A DNA stretch of 64,000 bases from Tardiphaga alba (GTDB lineage: Bacteria > Pseudomonadota > Alphaproteobacteria > Rhizobiales > Xanthobacteraceae). Location: NCBI RefSeq assembly GCF_018279705.1, contig NZ_CP036498.1, positions 3,551,001 to 3,615,000 on the forward strand. The letters are read 5' to 3'. Numbering within the stretch: the stretch's first letter is position 1; every line of letters starts with the position of its first letter. The notes under the pieces were generated by a model. That model worked only from the letters and a program-made list of their open reading frames with translations, had not been told where the DNA came from and made no database searches. Below, in pieces: positions 55,141 to 64,000 of this stretch. The position numbers and the translations under genes were made by a program.

Positions 55141-57399
55141 TTACTCGATCGGCTTGTTGAACTTGTTCGAGGTCGGCAGGCCCGTGGCCTGACGGCCGGC
55201 ATCGGCGCGGTTGCCGCGCCATTCCGCCAGTTCCTTCCAGGTCATCGAGCGTTCGCGATCTGCAGAGTCGCGCCAGGTAAGACCCGCCTTGGCGTTGAAC
55301 ACGGCCACGTCGGACAGACTGGCGCTGGTGTATTTCTGCAGACGCACGCCGCGGCCCTTCGACATTTCCGGCACGTCGCTGAGCGGGAAGATCACCATCT
55401 TGTGGTTGGTGCCGATTACGGCGACCTGATCGGTCCCCTCTTCCACCAGGGTCAGGCAACGCGCCTCGTTGGGCATGTCCACACTGATGATCTGCTTGCC
55501 CTTGCGGGTCGCGCTGACGCAATCGTCCTCGCCCACCACGAAGCCCTGGCCCTCAAGGCTGGCGATGAGGAATTTGCGGCCGCCCTTGTGCACGAACACC
55601 GAGACGATGGCGGCATCGCCTTCCATGTCGATGAACAGGCGGATCGGCTCGCCATGACCGCGGCCACCGGGGAGCTTCGCCACGTCGAGCGTGTAGAAAC
55701 GGCCATTGGTGGCAAGCAGCATCAGCTTCGACGTGGTCTCCGCGAAGAAGGCCTGGCCGAGCTTGTCGTCCTGCTTGAAGGTGAGGTTCGACAGATCGGC
55801 AACCTGGCCCTTCAGGGTGCGCACCCAGCCCTTGTCGGAAATCACGACGGTGACGGGCTCGCGCTCGACCAGCGACTCTTCGAGGGCTGCGAGATCGTGC
55901 TCCGGTGCATCCGCGAACACCGTGCGGCGCTTGCCGAGCGGCGTCTTCGGACCGAACATTTCGCGCACCTTGCGCACCTGTTCGCCAACCTTTGACCACT
56001 GCACAGCTTCCGAACCGAGGATCTCGTTGATCCCCTTCAGCTCGGCGCGCAGGGCCTTGTCTTCCTTCTTGATCTCGAACTCTTCGAGCTTGCGCAAGCT
56101 ACGCAGGCGCATGTTCAGGATCGACTCCGCCTGCAGCTCGGTGAGGCTGAAGGCCTTCATCAACACCGGCTTCGGCTCATCCTCGGTGCGGATGATGCGA
56201 ATGACCTCGTCGATATTGAGATAGGCGATCAGGTAGCCGCCGAGCACTTCGAGGCGATGCTCGATCTGGCCCTTGCGGTGCTGCGAACGGCGCAACAAGA
56301 CTTCGCGCAGATGGTCGAGCCATTCGCGCAGGCATTCGGCGAGGCCGAGCACCCTTGGGATACGACCCTTGACCAGGACGTTGAGGTTGAGCGGGATCTT
56401 GCTTTCAAGCTCGGTGAGCTTGAACAACGACTCCATCACGAGGCCGGCATCGACATTGCGCGTCTTCGGCTCGATGACGACGCGGATATCTTCCGCGGAT
56501 TCATCGCGGATGTCGCCGACCAGCGGCAGTTTCTTGTCGTTGAGCAGTTCGGCGATCTTCTCGATCAGGCGCGACTTCTGCACCAGCCACGGGATTTCCG
56601 TGACCACGATATTCCATGCGCCGCGTGCGCCCTCTTCCACCGACCATTTTGCACGGGTGCGGAACGAGCCACGGCCCGTCGTGTAGGCCTCGGCGATCGA
56701 TTCCTTCGAGTCGATAATGATGCCGCCGGTGGGAAAATCCGGTCCCTTGACGAAGCGCAGCAGCGCCTTCGACTTGGCATCGGGCTTCTCGATCAGATGC
56801 AGCGCGGCGTCGCAGAGTTCGGCGGCGTTGTGCGGCGGGATCGAGGTCGCCATGCCGACGGCGATGCCCTGCGCGCCATTGGCGAGCAGGTTCGGGAAGC
56901 CGCCCGGCATCACTGCCGGCTCCTTCGACTGGCCGTCATAATTCGGCTTCAGCTCGACAGCGTCTTCGTCGATGCCTTCGATCAAGAGCCGCGCGACGTC
57001 CGTCATGCGCGCTTCGGTGTAACGATAGGCAGCCGCACTATCGCCGTCGATATTGCCAAAGTTGCCCTGGCCGTCGACCAGCGGATAGCGCGAGGAGAAA
57101 TCCTGCGCGAGGCGCACCATGGCGTCATAGATCGCCTGGTCGCCATGCGGATGGAACGAGCCCATCACGTCGCCGACGATCTTGGCGGACTTCTTGAACG
57201 GCGTGCCCGGATCGAGCCTGAGCAGGCGCATGCCATAGAGGATGCGGCGGTGAACCGGCTTCAGGCCGTCCCGCGCATCGGGCAGCGCGCGATGCATGAT
57301 CGTGGAGAGCGCATAAGCGAGATAGCGCTCCTCGAGCGCCTCGCGAAGCTGCACCTCGTGAATTTCAGCCGGCTCCGGCGGAATCAGTCTTTTTCCCAT
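55141..57399 (-). CDS. parC: DNA topoisomerase IV subunit A
   Basis: A 752-residue type II topoisomerase subunit that decatenates daughter chromosomes with ParE. The active Tyr127 is in [12 protein letters not shown]. The breakage-reunion domain has [15 protein letters not shown] and [14 protein letters not shown]. The C-terminal part (about 500 on) is the pinwheel domain. The length suits ParC (shorter than GyrA). It is monocistronic, on the minus strand, with its 3' end at REPIN A5. Confidence 0.97.
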   Translation of the reverse strand: MGKRLIPPEPAEIHEVQLREALEERYLAYALSTIMHRALPDARDGLKPVHRRILYGMRLLRLDPGTPFKKSAKIVGDVMGSFHPHGDQAIYDAMVRLAQDFSSRYPLVDGQGNFGNIDGDSAAAYRYTEARMTDVARLLIEGIDEDAVELKPNYDGQSKEPAVMPGGFPNLLANGAQGIAVGMATSIPPHNAAELCDAALHLIEKPDAKSKALLRFVKGPDFPTGGIIIDSKESIAEAYTTGRGSFRTRAKWSVEEGARGAWNIVVTEIPWLVQKSRLIEKIAELLNDKKLPLVGDIRDESAEDIRVVIEPKTRNVDAGLVMESLFKLTELESKIPLNLNVLVKGRIPRVLGLAECLREWLDHLREVLLRRSQHRKGQIEHRLEVLGGYLIAYLNIDEVIRIIRTEDEPKPVLMKAFSLTELQAESILNMRLRSLRKLEEFEIKKEDKALRAELKGINEILGSEAVQWSKVGEQVRKVREMFGPKTPLGKRRTVFADAPEHDLAALEESLVEREPVTVVISDKGWVRTLKGQVADLSNLTFKQDDKLGQAFFAETTSKLMLLATNGRFYTLDVAKLPGGRGHGEPIRLFIDMEGDAAIVSVFVHKGGRKFLIASLEGQGFVVGEDDCVSATRKGKQIISVDMPNEARCLTLVEEGTDQVAVIGTNHKMVIFPLSDVPEMSKGRGVRLQKYTSASLSDVAVFNAKAGLTWRDSADRERSMTWKELAEWRGNRADAGRQATGLPTSNKFNKPIE

Positions 57400-57493
57400 G
57401 GCGGGGCATTAGCGCGGTCAGGCGAATCGGGCAAGAAATGAATCAAATGTCACGGGAAAGTTCCCGCAAACGGTGATAGCCGGCTACCCTGCA

Positions 57494-60400
57494 CTACCAC
57501 GCGTAGCGCACCACACCCTTCCCCGCATAGCTGCGGGTGACATCCGAAAACTCGCCTTCAAACGTACCGGCGATGGACCAGCCGTTCATCCACTTCAGTT
57601 CGGCGGAGGCGGAAGTCAGCGCCGTGTGCTTCGCGAGCGAAGCGCCGTTGACGACGAAGCTCGCGCCCGGCAGCGACTGGAAGGTCGCGCTGGCAGAGCG
57701 ATCGCGGTTGGTGTCGTGCGCCCAGGCTGCGCGACCGCGCAGCGTGAGGATCGCGTCGTTGACGGCGAAGGACTTGTCGGTGCGCAAACCAAGCTCGCTG
57801 CGCGGCGACAGTGCGATCTTGGCGGCATAGGACAGCGCGAACAGATTGCTGCCCGCGACGCTCCGTTCCGCATAGGACGGCAGGTCGAACGCCGTGACCT
57901 GGAACGCAGCGTAAGGCGTGAGGCCGACACCACCGATCCATGGCGCGACAAACCGGTTGCCGACCTCAAAGCGGCCGGAATAGCTGTTGGCGTTGAAGTT
58001 CGCGCGCAGCTGATCGAGGCCGGCAACCGTGACGGTGCGATCCGTCGTGATGTCCTGCCAGCCGTAAGCCGCGGCGGCGCTGACATAGACCGAGCCGATA
58101 TTGTGCCGGACGAAACCACCGAACTGGAACATGTCCGATCGGCCGGAGCCGCCGCCATTCACCGAGAAATTGGTGCCACCGCCGGCCATCGAGAAGCCGG
58201 CAACCGTGAACGGCGAGAACCAGTAGTCGGCGCCGACGGCCATGCCGTAGATGCTCGACTTGCTGTTGTTCGATCCCATCGCCGCATTGCCGTCGGTGGT
58301 CTGCGAGCCGCCGAAGCCGGCCGCCCAGACGTTCCAGCACTCCTGCGGCGTGTCCATCAGCGGCGCCTTGCGGTGGATCGATGCGAAGGCATCGGTCGGC
58401 GCACGCTTCGGCGCGGCATAGGCCATCGCGTTGCCGGCATAGGGCATCGCGCCTGGTGCGCCCTCGCCGCGGCCGGCGGCGAAGGGATCGGTCATCATGT
58501 TCATGAACATGCTGGACGCATCGAACGAGGTCTGCTGCGATCCCGTCGTGGTCTCGCCGGCCACCTGCATCAGGCCCTTAGCATCGAGCGCGCCGAAAGC
58601 GAGCGGAATGCCGCCGGTGCGATCGAAGAAATCCGTCAGCGCGCGGCCGACACTGGCCTGATTGCCGCTGAGCCCGCCGGGAATGCCGAAAGCCAGCTCC
58701 AGATTGAGATAAACATTATGGGTGTCGTAGCTCAGCGTCGATGTGATGCTGGATGGCAGGTTGGTGTTGACCAGCGATCCAAAGGTCGTGCCGCCAAGGC
58801 CGTTCGTCGCGTTCAGGATTGTATATTGTTTCGTCACGTAGCTACCGGCCGAGAAGCTCGCATTCACCTTCGCACCGCCGAGATCGGCGCTGTCCGTCAC
58901 GTTGACGCGGTCGGCATTTGTCGGCGAAACCTCGACGATGTAGGTCGAGGCCGATGTCATCACGAGATTGCCTTGCACCGTGAGCTGGCCGATGGAGTTG
59001 CCCGGCGCCAGCGTGCCGCCATTGATGGTGGTGTTGCCGACAGTGCCGATGCCGCCAAGCGTGCCTGACGTATTCACCGTGGTCATCGACGACGTAGCGA
59101 TCGAGCCGTTGACACTCAGCGTGCCGCCATTGACGGTGGTCTCGCCGGTATACGTACTGGTGCCGGACAGCGTCAGCGTGCCGGTCCCGATCTTGGTGAG
59201 GTTGGCCTCGGGGACGATCTCGTCATTGATCACGCCAGCGAATTCGGTCGATGTATTGTTGCCACCGGTAGTCAATGTCGAAAAACCGAAGATGCCGACA
59301 TCGCCGCTGCCCGCGAGCGAGCCGATCGTCTCGGAAGTGCCCATCTCAAATCGTGCCGACGCATTGACGATGACGCTGCCGGTGTCCGAGATCGCCTGGC
59401 CGTTGAATATCCTCAGCGTGCCTTCGTTGATGGTGGTGCTGCCGGAATAGGTGTTGGTGCCGCCGAGCTGCGTTGTGCCGGCTCCGTCCTTGGTCACATG
59501 ACCGGTGCCGGAGATGGCGCCGTCGAAAGTCACGGCATCGCTGCGGTTGAAGGCGAGCGTGCCGTTATTGACGACATCGCCGAGGATCGATCCCGTGGTG
59601 CCGCCATCGCCGATCTGCAGCGTGCCTTCGGTGATCCGGTAGGTCATCGCGGAGCCGGCTGTGCCGGTGGCGGTCCAGATGCTGCTGCCCGATTTCTCCA
59701 GCGTACCGAAGCCCTGATACTGCGACAGGTCGAAACTCGCATCCGCGCTGCCGCCAAGTCCCAATGTGTCAGCGGTGCTGAAGGCAACGACATTGCCGGT
59801 GATGACCGAGCCGGACATGAGGGTCAGGCTGTTGACACCGCCGGTAAAGGTGATCGCATTGGCGCGGGTCAGGTCATCCCCGCTCATGCCGCCCGAAATG
59901 CTGCCGGAATTGACGATGGTGAGGTCCGCACCAACGACGCCTGCGCCGCCCGCACCGGCCGCGCCGGTTGCACCAAAGTTACGATTTACACCGCCTGCAC
60001 CGCCTCTGCCGCCAGTGATCGTCCCCGAATTGATCAGCTCGCCCGATGCTGCGAACCACACACCGACGCCACCCGCACCGCCACCGCCGGCACCCGTTGT
60101 GCCGCCATCGCCGCCGCTGCCGCCGGCACCGCCTGAAATGCTCAGCGCTGTTACGCTGCCGGCACCTGTGATGAACGCACCATAGCCGCCACCACCGCCG
60201 CCACCGCCGCTATAGTTGCCATAACCGCCAACGCCACCGTTACCACCGGTCGCCGTGACACCCGACGCAAATGTCGCGGCAACGACACCGTGCGCGCCGC
60301 CGCCGCCGCCAGAGCCGGCGCCGCCGGTGGTGCTGTTGCTGGTACCACCGCCTCCATCCTTGCTGCCCGCTGTTCCGCCTGCTCCCCCAGCGAAGAGATT

Positions 60401-60727
60401 GTTAGAGCCATCAGAGCCGGCACCGCCATTGCCACCGCCGGCGCCACCGCCGCCGCCGCCGTTGGTAGCGCGGCCGTCGGTCCCGGCGCTTCCTGCGCCG
60501 TTGGTTGGATCCGTGGTTCCACCCGCGCGGCCGGAGCCGCCATTGCCGCCGGTCTGTTGCGCGAGGGCCGGCGCGGCCAGCGTCGCCATTGCGAGTGCCA
60601 GGACACTCGCCGTGATATGCAGACGCACCCGGCGCCGGGCCGATGACCGGAAGGCGAAAGACGGCCTGTCGCCGGCGGGAACGGACAGAGCGGCGACAGG
60701 GGTCACGTCGAGCGAGGGTGACGACAT
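57494..60727 (-). CDS. Glycine-rich type V autotransporter
   Basis: A protein of about 1077 residues. An unusually long N-terminus (about 55 residues with RSSARRRVRLHITASVLALA) ends in APALAQ, as in extended autotransporter signals. Residues about 60-300 are strikingly Gly-rich with GGGG, GGAGG runs. A passenger with repeated adhesin-type strands (TLTLSGTSTYTGETTVNGGT) runs to about 740. A C-terminal beta-barrel of about 270 residues ends VVRYAW, the aromatic last residue expected. The start codon is uncertain (open to GTG 60793). Likely a surface adhesin. Confidence 0.88.
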   Translation of the reverse strand: MSSPSLDVTPVAALSVPAGDRPSFAFRSSARRRVRLHITASVLALAMATLAAPALAQQTGGNGGSGRAGGTTDPTNGAGSAGTDGRATNGGGGGGAGGGNGGAGSDGSNNLFAGGAGGTAGSKDGGGGTSNSTTGGAGSGGGGGAHGVVAATFASGVTATGGNGGVGGYGNYSGGGGGGGGYGAFITGAGSVTALSISGGAGGSGGDGGTTGAGGGGAGGVGVWFAASGELINSGTITGGRGGAGGVNRNFGATGAAGAGGAGVVGADLTIVNSGSISGGMSGDDLTRANAITFTGGVNSLTLMSGSVITGNVVAFSTADTLGLGGSADASFDLSQYQGFGTLEKSGSSIWTATGTAGSAMTYRITEGTLQIGDGGTTGSILGDVVNNGTLAFNRSDAVTFDGAISGTGHVTKDGAGTTQLGGTNTYSGSTTINEGTLRIFNGQAISDTGSVIVNASARFEMGTSETIGSLAGSGDVGIFGFSTLTTGGNNTSTEFAGVINDEIVPEANLTKIGTGTLTLSGTSTYTGETTVNGGTLSVNGSIATSSMTTVNTSGTLGGIGTVGNTTINGGTLAPGNSIGQLTVQGNLVMTSASTYIVEVSPTNADRVNVTDSADLGGAKVNASFSAGSYVTKQYTILNATNGLGGTTFGSLVNTNLPSSITSTLSYDTHNVYLNLELAFGIPGGLSGNQASVGRALTDFFDRTGGIPLAFGALDAKGLMQVAGETTTGSQQTSFDASSMFMNMMTDPFAAGRGEGAPGAMPYAGNAMAYAAPKRAPTDAFASIHRKAPLMDTPQECWNVWAAGFGGSQTTDGNAAMGSNNSKSSIYGMAVGADYWFSPFTVAGFSMAGGGTNFSVNGGGSGRSDMFQFGGFVRHNIGSVYVSAAAAYGWQDITTDRTVTVAGLDQLRANFNANSYSGRFEVGNRFVAPWIGGVGLTPYAAFQVTAFDLPSYAERSVAGSNLFALSYAAKIALSPRSELGLRTDKSFAVNDAILTLRGRAAWAHDTNRDRSASATFQSLPGASFVVNGASLAKHTALTSASAELKWMNGWSIAGTFEGEFSDVTRSYAGKGVVRYAW

Positions 60728-61056
60728 CGGAGGCATTCCCAACCATTGCACCGACAGCGCTGTCGGCATTCCATCGAGCGCGGTCTCCCGCACGGTGTCC
60801 GCTTGAGCGATGTCAGATCAGGCTGGTGCGGGGCTCTTGCCGCGCGTTGCGCTTCACTGCTGCCGGCTCATGCGAACACATTTCCGCCACGCTTCAGCGA
60901 TTCGACTATGAGGTACAATGAAACCGGAAGCCTATTCCGAGGCGAGTTGCGCTTTTGGCAATGGTGTGATGATACGGTAACAGGGTAGTGCGAACGGTCT
61001 GCAACCATTCAGGGCAGCGTTCCGCGCCGCGGCAGGTATCGGCGCCGTGACCGGCC

Positions 61057-61800
61057 TTATTCGCCTCGCTTCAGCTGCCGCATCACCACCCCGATGAAGC
61101 CTGTACGCGCCTCTGAGAGCTGCTGCCCGCGCGGCTCCAGCACATTGCGGAGCAGGAAGCGGCCGGTGATGGCAAACCCCTCCTGCAGATCGCGGTCGGA
61201 CAGGCCGTGCTCCGCGACATAGGCCTCGCGCATGAAAGGCGGCAGCGGCATCAGCTTGTCGCGCCAGGGCTCGCCGGCTGAGCGCGAGACGGCGTTGCCG
61301 GATTTCGGCGAGACATAGATCAAATCGGTGGTCGCGCCGGTGGCCGCGCAGTTCTCCAGATCGAGGCCGACGCCGAGTTCGGCGAGCATAGCCAGTTCGA
61401 AGCGGATCGTGTGGATGGCGGCGACAGCGGGATGATCGAAGTCGTCGAGGATGTGTTCGAGCATGGCGTAGATATCGTCATGCGGATCACGCTCCGGCAG
61501 CAGCCGCGCGATCGCCGCGAGATGGGTGACGCCGTAGGCGGCATGGGACGCACCGAGCAGCGTCGCCGCGCGGAGCTTGGTGGCATCGATCAGGTAGTAG
61601 CCGAGTTGCTCGTCGAGCCGCGCGCGCCAGATCGCCTGCACGCTGTTGCCGGGCTGCAGGACCGGGCGCATCCGCGACCCCGCCCCGCCACGCACAAGGC
61701 CGAGATGCCGACCATGGCTACGCGTCATCAGCTCGACGATGGCGCCGGATTCGCCATGTCGCCGCACGCCGAGGATGATGCCTTCGTCGGTCCATTCCAT
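61057..61800 (-). CDS. recO: DNA repair protein RecO
   Basis: A 247-residue RecFOR-pathway mediator that loads RecA on SSB-coated DNA. The OB-fold N-terminus reads [20 protein letters not shown] and the early motif [23 protein letters not shown] is family-like. The C-terminal helical part lacks a clear zinc Cys cluster (one Cys only), as in several alphaproteobacteria. It follows a membrane-protein gene and era on the same strand. Confidence 0.95.
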   Translation of the reverse strand: MEWTDEGIILGVRRHGESGAIVELMTRSHGRHLGLVRGGAGSRMRPVLQPGNSVQAIWRARLDEQLGYYLIDATKLRAATLLGASHAAYGVTHLAAIARLLPERDPHDDIYAMLEHILDDFDHPAVAAIHTIRFELAMLAELGVGLDLENCAATGATTDLIYVSPKSGNAVSRSAGEPWRDKLMPLPPFMREAYVAEHGLSDRDLQEGFAITGRFLLRNVLEPRGQQLSEARTGFIGVVMRQLKRGE

Positions 61801-61833
61801 GGGGGAAATATAGCAGACCGCAGGGTGGACTGG

Positions 61834-62244
61834 CTAAGCGTTAAACCATTCGCGCGCTTCGCCCGTGAACGCGCAATACAATCCCAGCGCCGTCAAAATG
61901 CACGACACGATCTCGATAGCATTGTCGAATTGCAGGCCGTAGACACCGAGCATCTGGAACAGCGACAGCACCGACAAGCTCAGCGACACCACCAGCACCC
62001 AGCGCGGCCAGCTCTTGCGGCGATAGGCGGCGAGCCAGACCAGATAGACGAAGAACAGCAGCATGCAGGCGGCAACCAGGCTTGCCGCTGCAATGGTGCT
62101 TTCCGACAGGCGAAGGTCAGGCGTGCGATCCTGGAAAGCGATCGAGATGCAGTCGAGGATCAGCGACGCGTAGAGCAGCACTTCGAAATAGAAGACGTTC
62201 TTGGGCAGGTCGGCAGGAACGGTCACGGCTGCACTCACGGTCAT
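61834..62244 (-). CDS. Four-helix membrane protein between era and recO
   Basis: A 136-residue protein with four predicted spans: NVFYFEVLLYASLILDCISI, IAAASLVAACMLLFFVYLVW, WVLVVSLSLSVLSLFQMLGV and AIEIVSCILTALGLYCAF. A short basic loop (AYRRKSWPR) joins spans 2 and 3. Its start overlaps the era stop by 4 bp. I know no function; translational coupling to era is the main clue. Confidence 0.75.
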   Translation of the reverse strand: MTVSAAVTVPADLPKNVFYFEVLLYASLILDCISIAFQDRTPDLRLSESTIAAASLVAACMLLFFVYLVWLAAYRRKSWPRWVLVVSLSLSVLSLFQMLGVYGLQFDNAIEIVSCILTALGLYCAFTGEAREWFNA

Positions 62245-63191
62245 TCCTGCGGGAATTCGAGGCCCATCTCACGATAGCGATTGGGATCTTCACCCCAGTT
62301 CTCGCGCACCTTCACGAACAGGAACAGATGCACGGGCACGCCGACGATCTCGGTGATTTCCCGGCGCGCAACCGCGCCGATGGATTTGATGGTGGCGCCG
62401 CCCTTGCCGAGCACGATCTTGCGCTGGCTCTCGCGCTCGACAAAGATCGTCTGCTCGATGCGCACGGAATTGTCCTTGCGCTCCTGCCAGCTGTCGGTCT
62501 CGACGGTTGACTGGTACGGCAGCTCCTGATGCAGCTGGCGAAAAATCTTTTCGCGGGTGATTTCCGCCGCGAGATGCCGCAACGGTGCATCCGACATCTG
62601 GTCTTCGGGATAGTGATACGGGCCTTCCGGCACGTCGGCCGCGAGCCGGCGGCGCAGGTCATCGACGCCATCGCCGGTCATGGCCGAGATCATGAAAGTC
62701 TCGTCGAATTTGAGGCGCGCATTGGCATCGGTCGCCAGTTTCAGCAACCGTTCTTTGGCGACGATATCGACCTTGTTGATCACCAGGATCTTCGGATGAT
62801 TGACCTTGGACAATTGATCGAAAATCGCCTCGGCCTCTTCATTGATACCGGCCTTGGCATCCAGCAGCACACAGACGAGATCGGCATCATGGGCGCCGCT
62901 CCAGGCGGTCTTCACCATGGCACGGTCGAGCCGGCGCTTCGGCGCAAAAATACCGGGCGTATCGACCAGGATGATCTGCGCATGGTTCTCGATGACGATG
63001 CCGCGGATCAAAGCGCGCGTGGTCTGCACCTTGCGCGAGACGATGGTGACCTTGGAGCCGACCAGCGCATTGACCAGCGTGGACTTGCCGACATTGGGCG
63101 CACCGATCAGCGCAACGAAACCGCAGCGTGTCTCCTGCGGGGCGCCTTCGGCGGTGTGGTCAACGTCGTCGTTCAAGTCATCATCCTTCAA
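62241..63191 (-). CDS. era: GTPase Era
   Basis: A 316-residue GTPase that checks 16S rRNA 3'-end maturation. G1 is GAPNVGKST at 30-38, G3 is VDTPG and G4 is NKVD. The C-terminal KH domain contains KIVLGKGGATIKSIG. It overlaps rnc by 4 bp, giving the usual rnc-era unit. A polar N-terminal extension of about 20 residues precedes the G domain. Confidence 0.97.
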   Translation of the reverse strand: MKDDDLNDDVDHTAEGAPQETRCGFVALIGAPNVGKSTLVNALVGSKVTIVSRKVQTTRALIRGIVIENHAQIILVDTPGIFAPKRRLDRAMVKTAWSGAHDADLVCVLLDAKAGINEEAEAIFDQLSKVNHPKILVINKVDIVAKERLLKLATDANARLKFDETFMISAMTGDGVDDLRRRLAADVPEGPYHYPEDQMSDAPLRHLAAEITREKIFRQLHQELPYQSTVETDSWQERKDNSVRIEQTIFVERESQRKIVLGKGGATIKSIGAVARREITEIVGVPVHLFLFVKVRENWGEDPNRYREMGLEFPQE

Positions 63192-63997
63192 GATTTCACG
63201 CCTTCGCGCTCGAGCATGGCTGTTGCTGCGGCTTTTTCGGCGGCACGCTTGCTGCCGCCCTCGCCTTCAGCAGATGCGAGCCCGCTCACATCCACCGCGA
63301 TTTTGAAATGCGGATCGTGATGCGGGCCGGAGCGCGCAACTTCACGATAGACGGGCGTCGGCAGACCACGGCCCTGCGCCCATTCCTGCAGCACGGTCTT
63401 GGGATCGCGCAGCGGACGCACCGGCTTGCGCATGCGCTCCGTCCAGTTGCGCTGCACGAACCCCTCCGCGGCGGGATAACCACCGTCGAGGAAGATCGCG
63501 CCGATCACAGCTTCACAGATGTCCCCGAGCACCGACTTGCGCAAGCGCTGGCCGACACCGGCGCCGACCGAACCGAGCTTGATCGCATCCTGGAACCCGA
63601 GCAGCCGCGCGACATCGGCGCAGGCTTCCTTGCGCACGAGATCGGCCAGCCGCTTCGACAACTCTCCCTCGTCGCCATTCGGAAAGGCGCGATACAGCAT
63701 GTCGGAGATCACGAGGCCAAGCACGTGATCGCCGAGGAATTCGAGGCGTTGATAGCTTTCGCTGCGGCTGCGCTGCGACTTCAGCGCGGAGACATGCGTG
63801 AAGGCCGTCGCCAGCAGTTGCGCATCCTTGAAGACGTGACCGATCCGCGTCTCGACTTCGGCAACGGCCGCCTTGGCATCGGCACGGGCGCGCTTCTTGC
63901 GCTGGGCCGTCGTCTCCTTGGGCGCCTCCGGCGTCACGCTGTGTTCGTCGTCCCTCGGCGCGGCCGCCTCGATGGTTTTGGTGTGATCGTCCGTCAT
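63188..63997 (-). CDS. rnc: Ribonuclease III
   Basis: A 269-residue double-strand-specific RNase for rRNA and mRNA processing. The catalytic signature YQRLEFLGDHVLG is at 82-94, with the second acidic site GDICEAVIGAIFLDGGY. The dsRNA-binding domain covers about 200-266. An N-terminal extension of about 43 basic/acidic residues (AQRKKRARADAKA) is longer than in E. coli. Start is the ATG at 63997, 4 bp from the window end, so an upstream start cannot be fully excluded. Confidence 0.95.
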   Translation of the reverse strand: MTDDHTKTIEAAAPRDDEHSVTPEAPKETTAQRKKRARADAKAAVAEVETRIGHVFKDAQLLATAFTHVSALKSQRSRSESYQRLEFLGDHVLGLVISDMLYRAFPNGDEGELSKRLADLVRKEACADVARLLGFQDAIKLGSVGAGVGQRLRKSVLGDICEAVIGAIFLDGGYPAAEGFVQRNWTERMRKPVRPLRDPKTVLQEWAQGRGLPTPVYREVARSGPHHDPHFKIAVDVSGLASAEGEGGSKRAAEKAAATAMLEREGVKS

Positions 63998-64000
63998 CGC

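Overview
The window is GC-rich chromosomal DNA of an alphaproteobacterium of the Nitrobacteraceae/Bradyrhizobiaceae group (Rhodopseudomonas, Bradyrhizobium, Afipia, Tardiphaga type). This is inferred from gene order (plsX-fabH-ihfA-merR, glyA-nrdR-ribD-ribE-ribH-nusB-thiL-hppA, rnc-era-recO near parC), the LdtR-type MarR regulator, a TRAP and Bug transporter content typical of the group, and the many GTAG-footed palindromic repeats. Genus cannot be fixed by reading alone. No tRNA, rRNA, CRISPR array, phage or intact insertion sequence was seen.

Layout. 1-4.4 kb, minus strand: cytochrome bc1 assembly chaperone, DUF177, plsX, fabH, ihfA and a MerR regulator cut by the left edge. 4.6-8.5 kb: bamE, an orphan Bug-type binding protein, a 50-aa protein, an arylamine N-acetyltransferase, a YcxB-like protein and a small secreted protein. 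8.6-17.1 kb, minus strand: K+-independent H+-pyrophosphatase (hppA), thiL, nusB, ribH, ribE, ribD, nrdR and glyA, i.e. riboflavin/thiamine cofactor and one-carbon housekeeping genes, nearly every one followed by a different palindromic repeat. 17.1-18.05 kb: about 1 kb without a convincing gene, holding a hairpin-rich stretch and a 170-bp repeat. 18.05-22.35 kb: an island of about eleven very small proteins, most with one or more membrane segments or a signal peptide, plus a PRC-barrel protein behind a possible EcfG stress promoter. 22.6-25.8 kb: ldtR, an acyl-CoA synthetase and a DUF6163-like membrane protein. 26-31.7 kb, plus strand: hemB, AraC regulator, PhzF-like isomerase, serine hydrolase, RDD protein and bpt. 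31.8-39 kb: mntH, a second CoA ligase, YbaN-like protein, a LysR/EamA divergent pair and an MFS exporter. 39.2-44.4 kb: a complete TRAP transporter (binding protein, small and large subunits) and a Bcr-type MFS exporter. 44.4-57.4 kb: class III adenylate cyclase, two-gene RND efflux system, secreted lipase with DUF4403 partner, CNNM/CBS protein, arsC and parC. 57.5-64 kb: a glycine-rich autotransporter, recO, a four-helix membrane protein, era and rnc.

The most striking structure outside genes is a set of thirteen 85-170 bp inverted repeats. Eight are REPIN-like (two REP hairpins, outer ends GTAG...CTAC), in three sequence families. The five copies of the commonest family all lie 3-7 bp after a stop codon, in one orientation relative to the gene; a sixth-family element found on both strands keeps the same gene-relative orientation after inversion. 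One repeat end supplies the stop codon of the N-acetyltransferase gene. No RAYT transposase lies in the window.

Several regulatory candidates are also visible: paired 14-bp inverted motifs before ldtR, a TTGCAA-N5-TTGCAA site before mntH, a perfect 14-bp palindrome before the Bcr-type exporter, direct repeats before the TRAP operon and a 13-bp-stem hairpin between its first two genes.
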